A DNA stretch of 64,000 nucleotides from Flavobacterium psychrolimnae. GTDB lineage: Bacteria; Bacteroidota; Bacteroidia; Flavobacteriales; Flavobacteriaceae. The stretch lies in contig NZ_QNUX01000001.1 in assembly GCF_003312425.1 (NCBI RefSeq), positions 434,001 to 498,000 of the forward strand, given 5' to 3'. Of the stretch, positions 17,216 through 25,394 are shown in pieces. A program made the translations under genes and the position numbers. The notes under the pieces were generated by a model. It was not told where the DNA came from, did not search any database, and was given only the letters and a program-made list of their open reading frames with translations. Each line of letters begins with the position of its first letter. Within the stretch, counting starts at the first letter, position 1.

Positions 17216-18304
17216 CCAAATAAAAAACACCATCCAAGCGCTTTAAACGAAAAACCCGGAATTTCTGCTCCAGAAATTATCAGCGCCGTTGCTGTTGGGA
17301 ATATTCAGCAATTTAGAAAAATTCAACCTTCGGCAAAAGAACTTTTTGAAGGAATTTTGAATGAAAATATTACTGCGCTGAGCCGTGCGATTACTTTAGT
17401 CGAAAGCACGAATGTCAATCATTTGGCTAAAGCCAATGAAGTAATTAATGCTTGTTTGCCTTATGCCAATAAATCCGTCAGAATAGGAATTACAGGCGTT
17501 CCTGGCGTTGGAAAAAGCACCTTCATTGAAGCTTTCGGAAAATACTTGACTGGTTTAGGAAAAAAAGTAGCCGTACTTGCCGTTGATCCCAGCAGCACGA
17601 TTTCACATGGAAGTATTTTGGGTGATAAAACTCGAATGGAAGAATTGGTCAAAGATAAAAATGCTTTTATACGACCATCAGCTTCGGGGGAAACATTAGG
17701 TGGTGTAGCGAGAAAAACCCGAGAAACCATTACGCTTTGTGAGGCTGCCGGTTTTGATACCATCATCATAGAAACCGTTGGCGTAGGCCAAAGTGAAACC
17801 GCCGTTCACAGCATGGTTGATTTTTTTCTTTTATTAAAAATTTCTGGTGCGGGCGATGAATTGCAAGGTATCAAACGCGGAATCATGGAAATGGCGGATG
17901 CTATTGTCATCAACAAAGCGGATGGTGATAATATTAAAAGAGCTCATCTTGCTAAACTGGAATTCAATAGAGCCTTGCATCTTTTTCCTGCCAAAAAATC
18001 AGGTTGGACTCCAACAACTGCTGCCTGCAGCGCTATTACCCATGAAGGAATACCTGATGTTTGGGAAACCATTCAGAAATTTCTGGAACTGACAAAAGGG
18101 AATAATTATTTTTTTGAAAAACGAAAAGAACAAAATCAATATTGGATGTTGGAAACCATCAACGAGCAGTTGAAAACTAATTTTTACAACAATCCAGAAA
18201 TTCAAAAATCACTAGATTCAACTAAAAAAGCGGTACAAAATGATGAAATTTCACCCTTTGCAGCCGCTCAAAAATTATTGGAAAAATATTTCAAAAAAGA
18301 CTAA
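17213..18304 (+). CDS. meaB: methylmalonyl-CoA mutase-associated GTPase MeaB (ArgK family)
   Basis: 363 residues. The G3E-type GTPase domain has Walker A GVPGVGKSTF (about 94-103), AVDPSSTISHGSILGDKTRM, RPSASGETLGGVARKTRE, ETVGVGQSE and NKADGDN (G4). MeaB loads and protects adenosylcobalamin in methylmalonyl-CoA mutase, whose two subunit genes lie at 50-54 kb. About 45 residues precede the usual MeaB core, which starts near NENITALSRAITLVES. An in-frame stop at 17201 leaves TTG 17213 as the only normal initiation codon, and it sits inside a TAnnTTTG-like box, so the exact N-terminus is uncertain. It converges on a small membrane-protein gene with one base between the stops. Confidence 0.94.
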   Translation: MPNKKHHPSALNEKPGISAPEIISAVAVGNIQQFRKIQPSAKELFEGILNENITALSRAITLVESTNVNHLAKANEVINACLPYANKSVRIGITGVPGVGKSTFIEAFGKYLTGLGKKVAVLAVDPSSTISHGSILGDKTRMEELVKDKNAFIRPSASGETLGGVARKTRETITLCEAAGFDTIIIETVGVGQSETAVHSMVDFFLLLKISGAGDELQGIKRGIMEMADAIVINKADGDNIKRAHLAKLEFNRALHLFPAKKSGWTPTTAACSAITHEGIPDVWETIQKFLELTKGNNYFFEKRKEQNQYWMLETINEQLKTNFYNNPEIQKSLDSTKKAVQNDEISPFAAAQKLLEKYFKKD

Positions 18305-18305
18305 T

Positions 18306-18539
18306 CTATTCTGTTCTTCTTTTTCCTTCTAAATAAGTTTGGTATCCATACTTTAACATTAAAACACCAAGAGCAATCTTACCAAATTTACCAATAATAT
18401 ATCCTACAATATGTCCAGAATTATAGGCTTCACTTGCGTTTACATTTGATTTAATTTCAAACGGAAAAAAGTTAAAAACCCCTTTAATTATAAGTATTGT
18501 ACCAAAAACAAACATAGAATACATAAATACATTTTTCAT
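18306..18539 (-). CDS. small hypothetical membrane protein (77 aa)
   Basis: Two hydrophobic segments: MYSMFVFGTILIIKGVFNFF and GYIIGKFGKIALGVLMLKYG. A polar link with SNVNASEAYNSGHI separates them, and the C-terminus is basic. The frame also allows an ATG at 18563, but the one at 18539 (MKNVFMYSMF) gives a natural membrane-protein N-terminus. I do not recognise the family. It lies end-to-end with meaB and just after the small acidic-protein gene in the same direction, so the two small genes probably share a transcript. Confidence 0.65.
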   Translation of the reverse strand: MKNVFMYSMFVFGTILIIKGVFNFFPFEIKSNVNASEAYNSGHIVGYIIGKFGKIALGVLMLKYGYQTYLEGKRRTE

Positions 18540-18571
18540 TTGAATATAAATTTGGTAAGACAAAAATTTAA

Positions 18572-18799
18572 CTACTCCTCGTAAAGTTTGATTTCTCGAT
18601 CATAAAACTCATTGGCAAGAACTATTAAACCTTCCATTTCTGAATTTAATTCTGCCTCGTCTAGATCTTCCGCTTCTTCCATAAACTCTACTTCATCATC
18701 TTTTAAATTGATGATAAATCTCGGGTAATCAAGGTGTATGATGAAAATATCTTCGGGAAAATCAGTATTATCGCCTAGTAAAAATTTTGGTAATTCCAT
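18572..18799 (-). CDS. small acidic conserved protein (75 aa)
   Basis: Starts MELPKFLLGDNTDFPEDIF, continues IHLDYPRFIINLKDDEVEFME, and ends in an acidic helix-rich tail, with about a third of residues D or E. I recall near-identical short proteins in other Flavobacteria beginning MELP-[KR]-FLLGDN, so it is a conserved lineage-specific gene and not a chance frame. No enzymatic motif is visible; a soluble adaptor or binding protein is possible. It lies between the MATE pump gene and the small membrane protein, all leftward. Confidence 0.75.
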   Translation of the reverse strand: MELPKFLLGDNTDFPEDIFIIHLDYPRFIINLKDDEVEFMEEAEDLDEAELNSEMEGLIVLANEFYDREIKLYEE

Positions 18800-18827
18800 G
18801 AATTTAATATTTAAGTAATTTATTATT

Positions 18828-20210
18828 TTATTTATTCTCGTTTTGCATCACCAACTTTCTTGTCAATCTCGCAAAGCGAATATACAAAAATAAAGCGGCA
18901 GCTGTTAATCCAGCTAAAAGTCCGATCCAGATTCCTACAGCTTTCAGTTCTGTGTATTTTCCTAAATAATAGGAAATAGGAAAACCAATAACCCAATACG
19001 CCACAAAGGTAATGTACATCGGGATTTTCACATCTTGCAAACCACGTAATGCTCCTAAAACCACAACTTGAATTCCATCCGATATTTGAAAAATAGCCGC
19101 AATCAATAGTAGTTTTGAAGTGATTAGGATGATTTCTTCGTTATCCAACATTTGAGTCGAATCGCTCATATTCAAGAATAGATGCGGTAAAAAATTATGG
19201 AATACCACAAAGATTATCGCAAAGAAAGTTTCTAGAATAATCGCCAATAGAAAAATAGATCTTGCCACAACAATCAAGTTTTTATAATCGTTCATTCCTT
19301 TGGTATGACTCACTCGGATCATTGCGGTAACACTTAAACCCATTGCAACCATAAAAGTGGAGGATGCCAAAATAAGTGCAATCTGATTGGCTGCCTGACT
19401 ATTTTTTCCCAAGGAGCCAGAAAGCCAAATGGCAGCGGTAAACAACGTTACTTCAAACAACATTTGCATTGCTGAAGGCAAACCAAGATTGATGATTTTT
19501 TTCAAAATTGACTTGCGGATTTCTTTGAAACTGAAATTCTTGAAATATTTTTTCAATGCTGAGTTTCGTTTCATAAGATAATGCATGAAAACCACCATCA
19601 TTATTCTGGACAGAACCGTTCCCAATGCAGCTCCGAGAATTCCTAATTTTGGAAAAATCCAAATTCCGTAAATCAAAACATAATTAAAAAAGATATGGAC
19701 CACATTTGCCATGAAAATAGCATACATAGAATATTTAGTTTTAGCTAAACCATCCGCAAATTGTTTGTAACCCTGATACATAATCACAGGAATCAATGAA
19801 AACGCCACCCAGTCAATATAGGGAGCGGCCATGTCAGCCACTTCTTTGGGTTGGTGCATCATGTACATAATTTGTTTGGAAAGTACTGTCAATATAAATA
19901 ATGCAACTCCTAAAACGGTGCATAAAAGTAATCCGTGGTGAAAAGTAGTCCGAATTTTTTGATCGTCTTTTTCTGCATCAGCCTCAGCAACTAATGGTGT
20001 TATTGCCGTAGAAAAGCCTATTCCTAAAGACAATGCAATAAATATAAAGCTATTTCCCAGCGAAACCGCAGCCAACTCAGTAGACCCTAACTTGCCTACC
20101 ATGAAATTATCAACTATACCTATTAGTGTATGTCCTAACATTCCTAAAACTACAGGATACGCTAATTTAATGTTATAAGAAAACTCTTTGAAGTATTTTG
20201 ATAAATTCAC
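18828..20210 (-). CDS. MATE family efflux transporter
   Basis: 460 residues with 12 predicted helices in two MatE halves: LAYPVVLGMLGHTLIGIVDNFMV (residues about 15-37) and INLGLPSAMQMLFEVTLFTAA (mid-protein), the DinF/NorM-like pattern. It exports cationic drugs or metabolites against H+ or Na+. The frame formally opens with TTG at 20231, but that TTG is part of a perfect TATATTTG promoter box. GTG at 20210 (protein MNLSKYFKEFSYN) is the better start, 18 bases past the box. Confidence 0.9.
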   Translation of the reverse strand: MNLSKYFKEFSYNIKLAYPVVLGMLGHTLIGIVDNFMVGKLGSTELAAVSLGNSFIFIALSLGIGFSTAITPLVAEADAEKDDQKIRTTFHHGLLLCTVLGVALFILTVLSKQIMYMMHQPKEVADMAAPYIDWVAFSLIPVIMYQGYKQFADGLAKTKYSMYAIFMANVVHIFFNYVLIYGIWIFPKLGILGAALGTVLSRIMMVVFMHYLMKRNSALKKYFKNFSFKEIRKSILKKIINLGLPSAMQMLFEVTLFTAAIWLSGSLGKNSQAANQIALILASSTFMVAMGLSVTAMIRVSHTKGMNDYKNLIVVARSIFLLAIILETFFAIIFVVFHNFLPHLFLNMSDSTQMLDNEEIILITSKLLLIAAIFQISDGIQVVVLGALRGLQDVKIPMYITFVAYWVIGFPISYYLGKYTELKAVGIWIGLLAGLTAAALFLYIRFARLTRKLVMQNENK

Positions 20211-20228
20211 TTTCTGTCTTTTTTGGGG

Positions 20229-20236
20229 CAAATATA
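20229..20236 (-). promoter_or_regulatory. TATATTTG -7 box of MATE gene
   Basis: Perfect TAnnTTTG on the minus strand. It excludes the overlapping TTG as start codon and supports GTG 20210. Confidence 0.65.
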
Positions 20237-20300
20237 ATTAGAAGCTTTCAATAGTATCGATAGTATTTCATTTATAACAGCTGTTTTTTTTTGGATGTTC

Positions 20301-20341
20301 AACAAAACAAGGAATTCTATAACAAAACAACTTAATTCTAT
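20301..20341 (+). repeat. tandem duplication of a 20-21 bp unit upstream of the outer-membrane protein promoter
   Basis: Two adjacent units, AACAAAACAAGGAATTCTAT and AACAAAACAACTTAATTCTAT, followed by a third partial AAC. They end 23 bases before the -7 box at 20365. Confidence 0.7.
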
Positions 20342-20364
20342 AACTTTTAAAAAACTTGGAGTCT

Positions 20365-20372
20365 TACTTTTG
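20365..20372 (+). promoter_or_regulatory. TACTTTTG -7 box of outer-membrane protein gene
   Basis: Perfect TAnnTTTG, 60 bases before ATG 20433, leaving a normal leader. It also shows that the in-frame ATG at 20295 is not the start. Confidence 0.65.
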
Positions 20373-20432
20373 CACCGTTGTTTTCAGCCAAACAAAACCC
20401 TTAAAAACAACAAAATATTAAAAAATACAATT

Positions 20433-21014
20433 ATGAAAATCGCAGGAAAAATTAAATTCGCACTAGCACTTACAATCTCAATGATGTTCGCTAGCAATGT
20501 AGAAGCTCAAGAAACAAACAAAGCAACAAATTACGATCAAGGATTTCGTTTAGGATTTGGTGCAAATGCTGGTTATTCAGTAAATGACCCATACAAATTA
20601 GCACTTGGAGCAGATGTAAGAGGACAATATGATTTATCAAAAAGATACTCTTTGACGTTGACTACAGGTTACACTAATTTATTTGTAAGCAAAGCTGATG
20701 GGTTTCCTGGTCAAACAGAAGGAAAAGATTTAGGTATTATTCCAGCTAAAGCAGGTTTTAAAGCTTTCGTATGGAATGACCAATTTTACCTAATGGGAGA
20801 AGCTGGTGCAGCATTTGCAACAAGTAATGTAGAAAACACCAGAGATAAAACTTCTTTATTGTTATCTCCAAGTATAGGTTATGCTACTAAATACATAGAT
20901 ATTTCATTGAACTATACTCACTACAATCATTTTGATCGTTTAAACAACAACGGTTCTGTAGGTAGAGGAGTTGGACAAGTTGGTGTACGTTTAGCTTATG
21001 GTTTCAAACTATAA
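20433..21014 (+). CDS. outer-membrane beta-barrel protein
   Basis: 193 residues with signal peptide KFALALTISMMFASNVEA, then alternating aromatic/polar strands (GFRLGFGANAGYSV, YSLTLTTGYTNLFV, FYLMGEAGAAF, YIDISLNYTHYN) ending RLAYGFKL with a hydrophobic residue before the terminus. This is the usual plan of small 8-stranded barrels (OmpA/OmpW-like) of the outer membrane. Specific role unknown. The frame continues upstream to 20295, but the promoter box at 20365 and the signal peptide fix the start at 20433. A strong terminator follows directly. Confidence 0.85.
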   Translation: MKIAGKIKFALALTISMMFASNVEAQETNKATNYDQGFRLGFGANAGYSVNDPYKLALGADVRGQYDLSKRYSLTLTTGYTNLFVSKADGFPGQTEGKDLGIIPAKAGFKAFVWNDQFYLMGEAGAAFATSNVENTRDKTSLLLSPSIGYATKYIDISLNYTHYNHFDRLNNNGSVGRGVGQVGVRLAYGFKL

Positions 21015-21031
21015 TCCACAAATAATTCCAT

Positions 21032-21064
21032 AAAAAATGCGCTGAAATTCAGCGCATTTTTTTG
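21032..21064. terminator. bidirectional terminator between barrel protein and ppk2
   Basis: ATGCGCTGAA / TTCAGCGCAT stem flanked by A-run and T-run, between convergent genes. Confidence 0.9.
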
Positions 21065-21065
21065 T

Positions 21066-21944
21066 TTATTCTTTTTTCAGCATTTCTTTATACATCTCAA
21101 AATTAGCTTTTACTTTTTCATCTAATTGCGGTTCCTTTATATCAGTTCGTTTTTGCATTTCTTCCCAAATAATTTTAGCAACTACATAACGTGCCATTTC
21201 CTTATCATCAGCAGGAATAATATACCAGGGCGCATTTTCAGTAGCCGTTTTATTAATTGCTTCCTCATAATACTGCATGTATTCATCCCAATGCTCGCGC
21301 TCTTTCAAATCTCCAGGCGAAAACTTCCAGTGATGCTCTACTTCTTCTAATCGTCGCAGCAAGCGCTTGCGTTGCTCTTCCTTACTCATGTGAAAGTAAA
21401 ACTTCAAAACAATAGTTCCGTTTTGTGTAATATGCTTTTCGAAATTATTAATTTGATCCAATCGATCTTGCCAAAACTGTGGCGTCACATCTTCTACTTT
21501 TTCAATTCCCGGCAAATTTTCATTCAAAATATATTCCGGATGCACCCGTGTTACCAAAACATTCTCATAATGTGTTCTGTTAAAAACTGCGAATTTCCCT
21601 TTTTCTGGCAAAGCCAAATAATGTCTCCACAAGTAATCGTGTTCCAGTTCCGTTGAATTGGGTGTTTTAAAACTATGCACCTCAACACCTCGCGGATTAA
21701 ATTCCTTGAAAACTTCCCGAATCAGGCTATCCTTCCCAGAAGTATCCATCCCTTGCAAACAAATCAAAACGCCGTATCGATTGTGCGCGTACATCACATC
21801 CTGCAACTCGCTCAATTTCGCCTGAACCTTATCGAGTTTCTCCTCTTTGGCGTCATCACTGGCGCCATTAAACAAATTCGTTGGAATTTTGGCCAATTCA
21901 ATTTTGCCAATCACTTTAAAATCATCGGGATTTATAGACTTCAT
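21066..21944 (-). CDS. ppk2: polyphosphate kinase 2 family (polyphosphate:nucleotide phosphotransferase)
   Basis: 292 residues, a single PPK2 domain. Walker A GMDTSGKDSLI (about 64-74), Walker B FNRTHYENVLVTRVHP, and the lid region with RLLRRLEEVEHHWKFSPGD followed by REHWDEYMQYYEEA. The enzyme phosphorylates NMP and/or NDP using polyphosphate in the cytoplasm, so it can recharge nucleotides or store phosphate. The subclass (I, II or III) cannot be settled by eye. It is alone in its unit, with a TATATTTG box 26 bases before its ATG. Confidence 0.95.
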   Translation of the reverse strand: MKSINPDDFKVIGKIELAKIPTNLFNGASDDAKEEKLDKVQAKLSELQDVMYAHNRYGVLICLQGMDTSGKDSLIREVFKEFNPRGVEVHSFKTPNSTELEHDYLWRHYLALPEKGKFAVFNRTHYENVLVTRVHPEYILNENLPGIEKVEDVTPQFWQDRLDQINNFEKHITQNGTIVLKFYFHMSKEEQRKRLLRRLEEVEHHWKFSPGDLKEREHWDEYMQYYEEAINKTATENAPWYIIPADDKEMARYVVAKIIWEEMQKRTDIKEPQLDEKVKANFEMYKEMLKKE

Positions 21945-21955
21945 AAGAAATATTT

Positions 21956-21963
21956 TATCTTTG
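21956..21963 (+). promoter_or_regulatory. rightward TATCTTTG box in the ppk2 upstream region
   Basis: Perfect TAnnTTTG pointing right, overlapping the ppk2 leader. A transcript from here would run through the repeat at 22011-22092 into the gene at 22118. Confidence 0.4.
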
Positions 21964-21969
21964 TAAACT

Positions 21970-21977
21970 CAAATATA
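21970..21977 (-). promoter_or_regulatory. TATATTTG -7 box of ppk2
   Basis: Perfect TAnnTTTG on the minus strand, 25 bases before the ppk2 ATG at 21944. Confidence 0.65.
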
Positions 21978-22010
21978 ACAAATTATAAGGATTAATCCTG
22001 ATGAATTTCA

Positions 22011-22092
22011 GGAGCATTTTCCAGCTATCCGTTGCAATCTTTTATTATTTTAAAGAAAAATAATAAAAGGATTTTCACTTTTATCTGGGCTA
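22011..22092 (-). repeat. dispersed intergenic element TAGCCC...GCTCC, copy C
   Basis: Read on the minus strand it begins TAGCCCAGATAAAAGTGAAAATCC, contains a TTTTATTATTTT / AAAATAATAAAA hairpin and GATTGCAACGG, and ends GGAAAATGCTCC. The order of blocks is the same as in copies A and B, but the second small hairpin is missing. Confidence 0.8.
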
Positions 22093-22117
22093 GGCACTCG
22101 TTTTAAAAACAAATACA

Positions 22118-22954
22118 ATGGAAAAATTCACACTCGAATTATTATTTCAAATCATAGGTATTGGTTCCGCATCAGGACTTATTTACAAAGACAATTCCCT
22201 ACTGATTATTGGTGACAACAGCGGTTTTCTTTACCAATACCAAATGGATTCTAAAAATTTAAAACGCCATCCATTACTAGAAAACCCAACAGAGAACACA
22301 CTCAAAAAAGACAAAGCAGATTTTGAAGCCATAACCCATTTTGGAGACAGCTTGTATGTTTTTGGTTCCGGTTCCACCGAGAAAAGAAACAAAATGATAC
22401 AAGTCAATTCTACTGATAAAAAGATAATCGCCACAAATGACCTCAGCGATTTGTATGCCGTCATGCAAAATTTTGGAGCAATAAAACCAGCAGATTTCAA
22501 CCTCGAAGGCGCCATCTATAATGGCGAAAGTTGGTTTTTATTAAATCGTGGCAACGGAAGTTCCAATAAAAATGTCCTTTTCACCATCGAAGGAAAAAAT
22601 CTGACTAACGACTTTGCTATTCTATCAAACGAATACAAACTCCCTAAAATAAAAGGAGTGCGCAGTAGTTTTACCGATGCGATTTTAGTCGGTGACAGTA
22701 TTTATTTTTTAGCCACAGCCGAAGATACCGAATCTACATATGATGATGGCGAAGTTTTAGGAAGTCTTATTGGAAGCATCAACCTGAAAACTATGAAAAT
22801 CGATTTCACTCAAAAAATTAGCAGCACCCATAAATTCGAAGGATTGACTTTGTACGCAAATTCAAAAGAAAAAATCGAGTTCCTACTTTGTGAAGACAAG
22901 GACACCGAAGTTTTAGAAACGGATATTTACAAATTGACTTTAGACAAAAAATAA
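22118..22954 (+). CDS. conserved hypothetical protein, propeller-like (possibly DUF6929)
   Basis: 278 residues without a signal peptide. Short repeated beta-strand patterns, such as SGLIYKDNSLLIIGDNSGFLYQY, FEAITHFGDSLYVFGSGSTEKRNK, DFNLEGAIYNGESWFLLNRGNG and FEGLTLYANSKEKIEFLLCED, suggest a six-bladed beta-propeller. The repeated [NFK]-[LF]-E-G/A phrases fit proteins I recall as DUF6929. Function unknown; a soluble ligand-binding or phytase/SdiA-regulated-like role is possible. It is a single gene between two non-coding structures (repeat copy C and the SDR promoter region). Confidence 0.75.
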   Translation: MEKFTLELLFQIIGIGSASGLIYKDNSLLIIGDNSGFLYQYQMDSKNLKRHPLLENPTENTLKKDKADFEAITHFGDSLYVFGSGSTEKRNKMIQVNSTDKKIIATNDLSDLYAVMQNFGAIKPADFNLEGAIYNGESWFLLNRGNGSSNKNVLFTIEGKNLTNDFAILSNEYKLPKIKGVRSSFTDAILVGDSIYFLATAEDTESTYDDGEVLGSLIGSINLKTMKIDFTQKISSTHKFEGLTLYANSKEKIEFLLCEDKDTEVLETDIYKLTLDKK

Positions 22955-23082
22955 TGCTCATTTCAGTCAAAATAAAAGAACGTTAAATTTAGATTAAATA
23001 GAAAATCAAAATAGATTTCAACTGTAAAACGTACTACTTTTACAGTAAACTAAGCCTTTATTGGCATAAAATAATATACAAA

Positions 23083-23799
23083 ATGACAGATTTAAAAAAT
23101 AAAAATGCCCTAATCACCGGCGCAGGGAAAGGAATTGGAAAAGCAATCGCTTTGGCCTTAGCCAAAGAAGGAGTAAATGTAATTTTGGTAGCACGTACGC
23201 AAGAAGAAATAGACAGTGTAGCTGCAAAAGTGCGCTCTTTAAGAGTGAAAGCATTGGCAATAACCGCTGATGTTGCTGATATAAATTCGGTAAACACTGC
23301 TGTTGAAAAAGCTTTAGCCGAATTTGGAACCATTGATATTTTAATTAATAATGCCGGAATAGCCGCTTTTGGAAAATTCTTAGAATTAGAACCGACCGAT
23401 TGGGAACGCATCATTCAGGTAAACTTAATGGGAACGTATTATGTGACACGCGCCGTTTTGCCAAATATGATTGAAAGACAAACAGGTGATATCATCAATA
23501 TTTCTTCAACAGCAGGATTAAGCGGAAATGCGTTAACAAGTGCCTATAGCGCTTCAAAATTTGCTGTTTTAGGATTAACGGAATCATTAATGCAGGAAGT
23601 TCGCAAACATAATATTCGTGTAACAGCATTAACGCCAAGTACTGTTGCAACTGACATGGCCAAAGAATTAAAATTGACTGACGGAAATCCAGAAACCGTA
23701 ATGCAGGCAGAAGATATGGCAGAATTAATCATCGCGCAACTGAAACTAAACCGACGCGTTTTTATTAAAAACAGTAGTATTTGGTCTACGAATCCTTAA
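23083..23799 (+). CDS. short-chain dehydrogenase/reductase (3-ketoacyl-ACP reductase-like)
   Basis: 238 residues of classical SDR. Cofactor motif [12 protein letters not shown] (about 12-23), NNAGIAAFG, catalytic Ser in [11 protein letters not shown], and YxxxK as YSASK (about 154-158). NADP preference is likely from VARTQEE after the second strand. It resembles FabG-like reductases, but no other fatty-acid genes are adjacent, so the substrate is open. A TACTTTTA box (one mismatch) at 23033-23040 could be its promoter. It ends at a large nested hairpin shared with mtaB. Confidence 0.88.
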   Translation: MTDLKNKNALITGAGKGIGKAIALALAKEGVNVILVARTQEEIDSVAAKVRSLRVKALAITADVADINSVNTAVEKALAEFGTIDILINNAGIAAFGKFLELEPTDWERIIQVNLMGTYYVTRAVLPNMIERQTGDIINISSTAGLSGNALTSAYSASKFAVLGLTESLMQEVRKHNIRVTALTPSTVATDMAKELKLTDGNPETVMQAEDMAELIIAQLKLNRRVFIKNSSIWSTNP

Positions 23800-23802
23800 A
23801 AT

Positions 23803-23931
23803 TTTCAACCATGTAAGTCATATAAGTTTTTAAAACCATTAAGGGATTAAGAAAATTAAGCATAAAACTTAATGAACTTAATCCCTTAATAATTTTCTAA
23901 TCTTTTGCTTATATGACTTATATGGTTGAAA
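23803..23931. repeat. 129-bp nested inverted repeat between convergent SDR gene and mtaB
   Basis: Three concentric stems: outer arms 23803-23826 / 23908-23931 (24 bp, one G-T wobble), middle arms 23838-23851 / 23877-23890 (ATTAAGGGATTAAG, perfect) and inner ATTAAG / CTTAAT at 23855-23860 / 23868-23873. It sits exactly between two gene ends and probably terminates or protects both transcripts. Confidence 0.85.
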
Positions 23932-23936
23932 AAAAC

Positions 23937-25265
23937 TTACACCAAAGCCGTAATAAAAACCATTCGCACACTTCCGTCTTCATCAATTTTAGTCAAATTA
24001 ATGTCATGCAATGTATTTACTAATTCTGGATTCCAAGGTGTTTTTACTTTTACATAATTTTCAGTAAACCCGTGAATGTAACCTTCTTTATTTTCACTTT
24101 CGAACAAAACAGTTCTATTGGTTCCCAATTGGCTTTCGTAAAAAGCACGACGTTTTTTAACAGACAAACCGCGTAACATCTTGCTGCGTTTAGCCCGAAC
24201 ATTAGCAGGAACAACACCTTCCATTGCAGCGGCTTCAGTATTATCTCGTTCCGAATACGTAAATACGTGTAAATACGAAATATTCATTTCATTCAAGAAA
24301 TGGTAGGTTTCCAGGAAATGCTCGTCTGTTTCGCCTGGAAAACCAACAATTACATCTACACCAATACAAGCATGCGGCATCACTTCGCGAATTTTATTTA
24401 CGCGTTCCGTATATACTTCGCGTTGGTAACGACGTTTCATCAACTTTAGAATGTCATTGCTCCCTGATTGCAGCGGAATGTGAAAATGCGGCACAAAAGT
24501 TCTACTTTTTGATACAAATTCTATCGTTTCATTTTTCAATAAATTGGGTTCAATAGACGAAATTCGCAAACGCTCGATTCCTTCTACTTTGTCTAATTCC
24601 TGAACTAATTCTAAAAAGGTATGTTCGTGTTTTTTATTTCCAAATTCTCCTTTTCCGTAATCCCCAATATTTACTCCGGTAAGAACAATTTCCTTGATAT
24701 TTTGTTTTGAAATTTCTGAAGCATTTTTCAAAACATTTTCCAATTCATCACTTCTCGAAATCCCTCTTGCTAATGGAATAGTACAGTAGGTACATTTGTA
24801 ATCACAACCATCTTGTACTTTCAAGAAAGCGCGGGTTCTGTCTCCTATTGAATAACTTCCCACGTAAAAATCAGCTTCGGCAATTTCGCAGGAATGCACT
24901 TTGCCAAAATCATTTTTCGACAAATCATTGATATAATCTGCCAATTTAAATTTTTCAGTTGCACCAAGAACTAAATCCACTCCATCTACACTCGCTAATT
25001 CTTCCGGCTTCAATTGCGCATAACAACCCACAGCCGCGACAAATGCTTTGTCATTCAATTTCATTGCTTTTCGCACGACTTGTTTGAACTGCTTATCAGC
25101 ATTTTCAGTAACCGAACAGGTATTAATCACGTACATATCAGCCACTTCTTCAAAATCAACGCGATCAAATCCTTCGTCTTGTAAGTTACGCGCAATCGTA
25201 GAAGTCTCTGAGAAGTTTAGTTTACAGCCTAAGGTATAAAAGGCTACTTTTTTTCTGTTTTCCAT
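23937..25265 (-). CDS. mtaB: tRNA (N6-threonylcarbamoyladenosine(37)-C2)-methylthiotransferase MtaB
   Basis: 442 residues. N-terminal MTTase domain (FYTLGCKLNFSET, with cysteines later in NTCSVTENAD and VGCYAQ), radical-SAM domain with CDYKCTYCTIPLARG (three 4Fe-4S cysteines, about 150-165) and a C-terminal TRAM domain. It converts t6A37 to ms2t6A in tRNAs reading ANN codons. The frame reaches ATG 25277, but ATG 25265 (MENRKKVAFYTLG) matches the usual start. A TAAATTTG promoter box lies at 25317-25310. Convergent with the SDR gene, its stop is five bases from the nested hairpin. Confidence 0.95.
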   Translation of the reverse strand: MENRKKVAFYTLGCKLNFSETSTIARNLQDEGFDRVDFEEVADMYVINTCSVTENADKQFKQVVRKAMKLNDKAFVAAVGCYAQLKPEELASVDGVDLVLGATEKFKLADYINDLSKNDFGKVHSCEIAEADFYVGSYSIGDRTRAFLKVQDGCDYKCTYCTIPLARGISRSDELENVLKNASEISKQNIKEIVLTGVNIGDYGKGEFGNKKHEHTFLELVQELDKVEGIERLRISSIEPNLLKNETIEFVSKSRTFVPHFHIPLQSGSNDILKLMKRRYQREVYTERVNKIREVMPHACIGVDVIVGFPGETDEHFLETYHFLNEMNISYLHVFTYSERDNTEAAAMEGVVPANVRAKRSKMLRGLSVKKRRAFYESQLGTNRTVLFESENKEGYIHGFTENYVKVKTPWNPELVNTLHDINLTKIDEDGSVRMVFITALV

Positions 25266-25309
25266 AAGATAACTCAATTAATGAAATCGTTGTCAAAAAA
25301 TTGAGTGCG

Positions 25310-25317
25310 CAAATTTA
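25310..25317 (-). promoter_or_regulatory. TAAATTTG -7 box of mtaB
   Basis: Perfect TAnnTTTG on the minus strand, about 45 bases before the mtaB start. Confidence 0.6.
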
Positions 25318-25394
25318 CGAACTAAAATCTGGAAAATGAAATCAATAATTTCTATATCTTAGCATCTTCGAGACCAATAATTTATACTATCAGA

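Noticed and set aside
20211..20231. TTG start of the MATE protein
   Set aside because: The TTG forms the end of a perfect TATATTTG promoter box, so it cannot be inside the mRNA; GTG 20210 is a good alternative.
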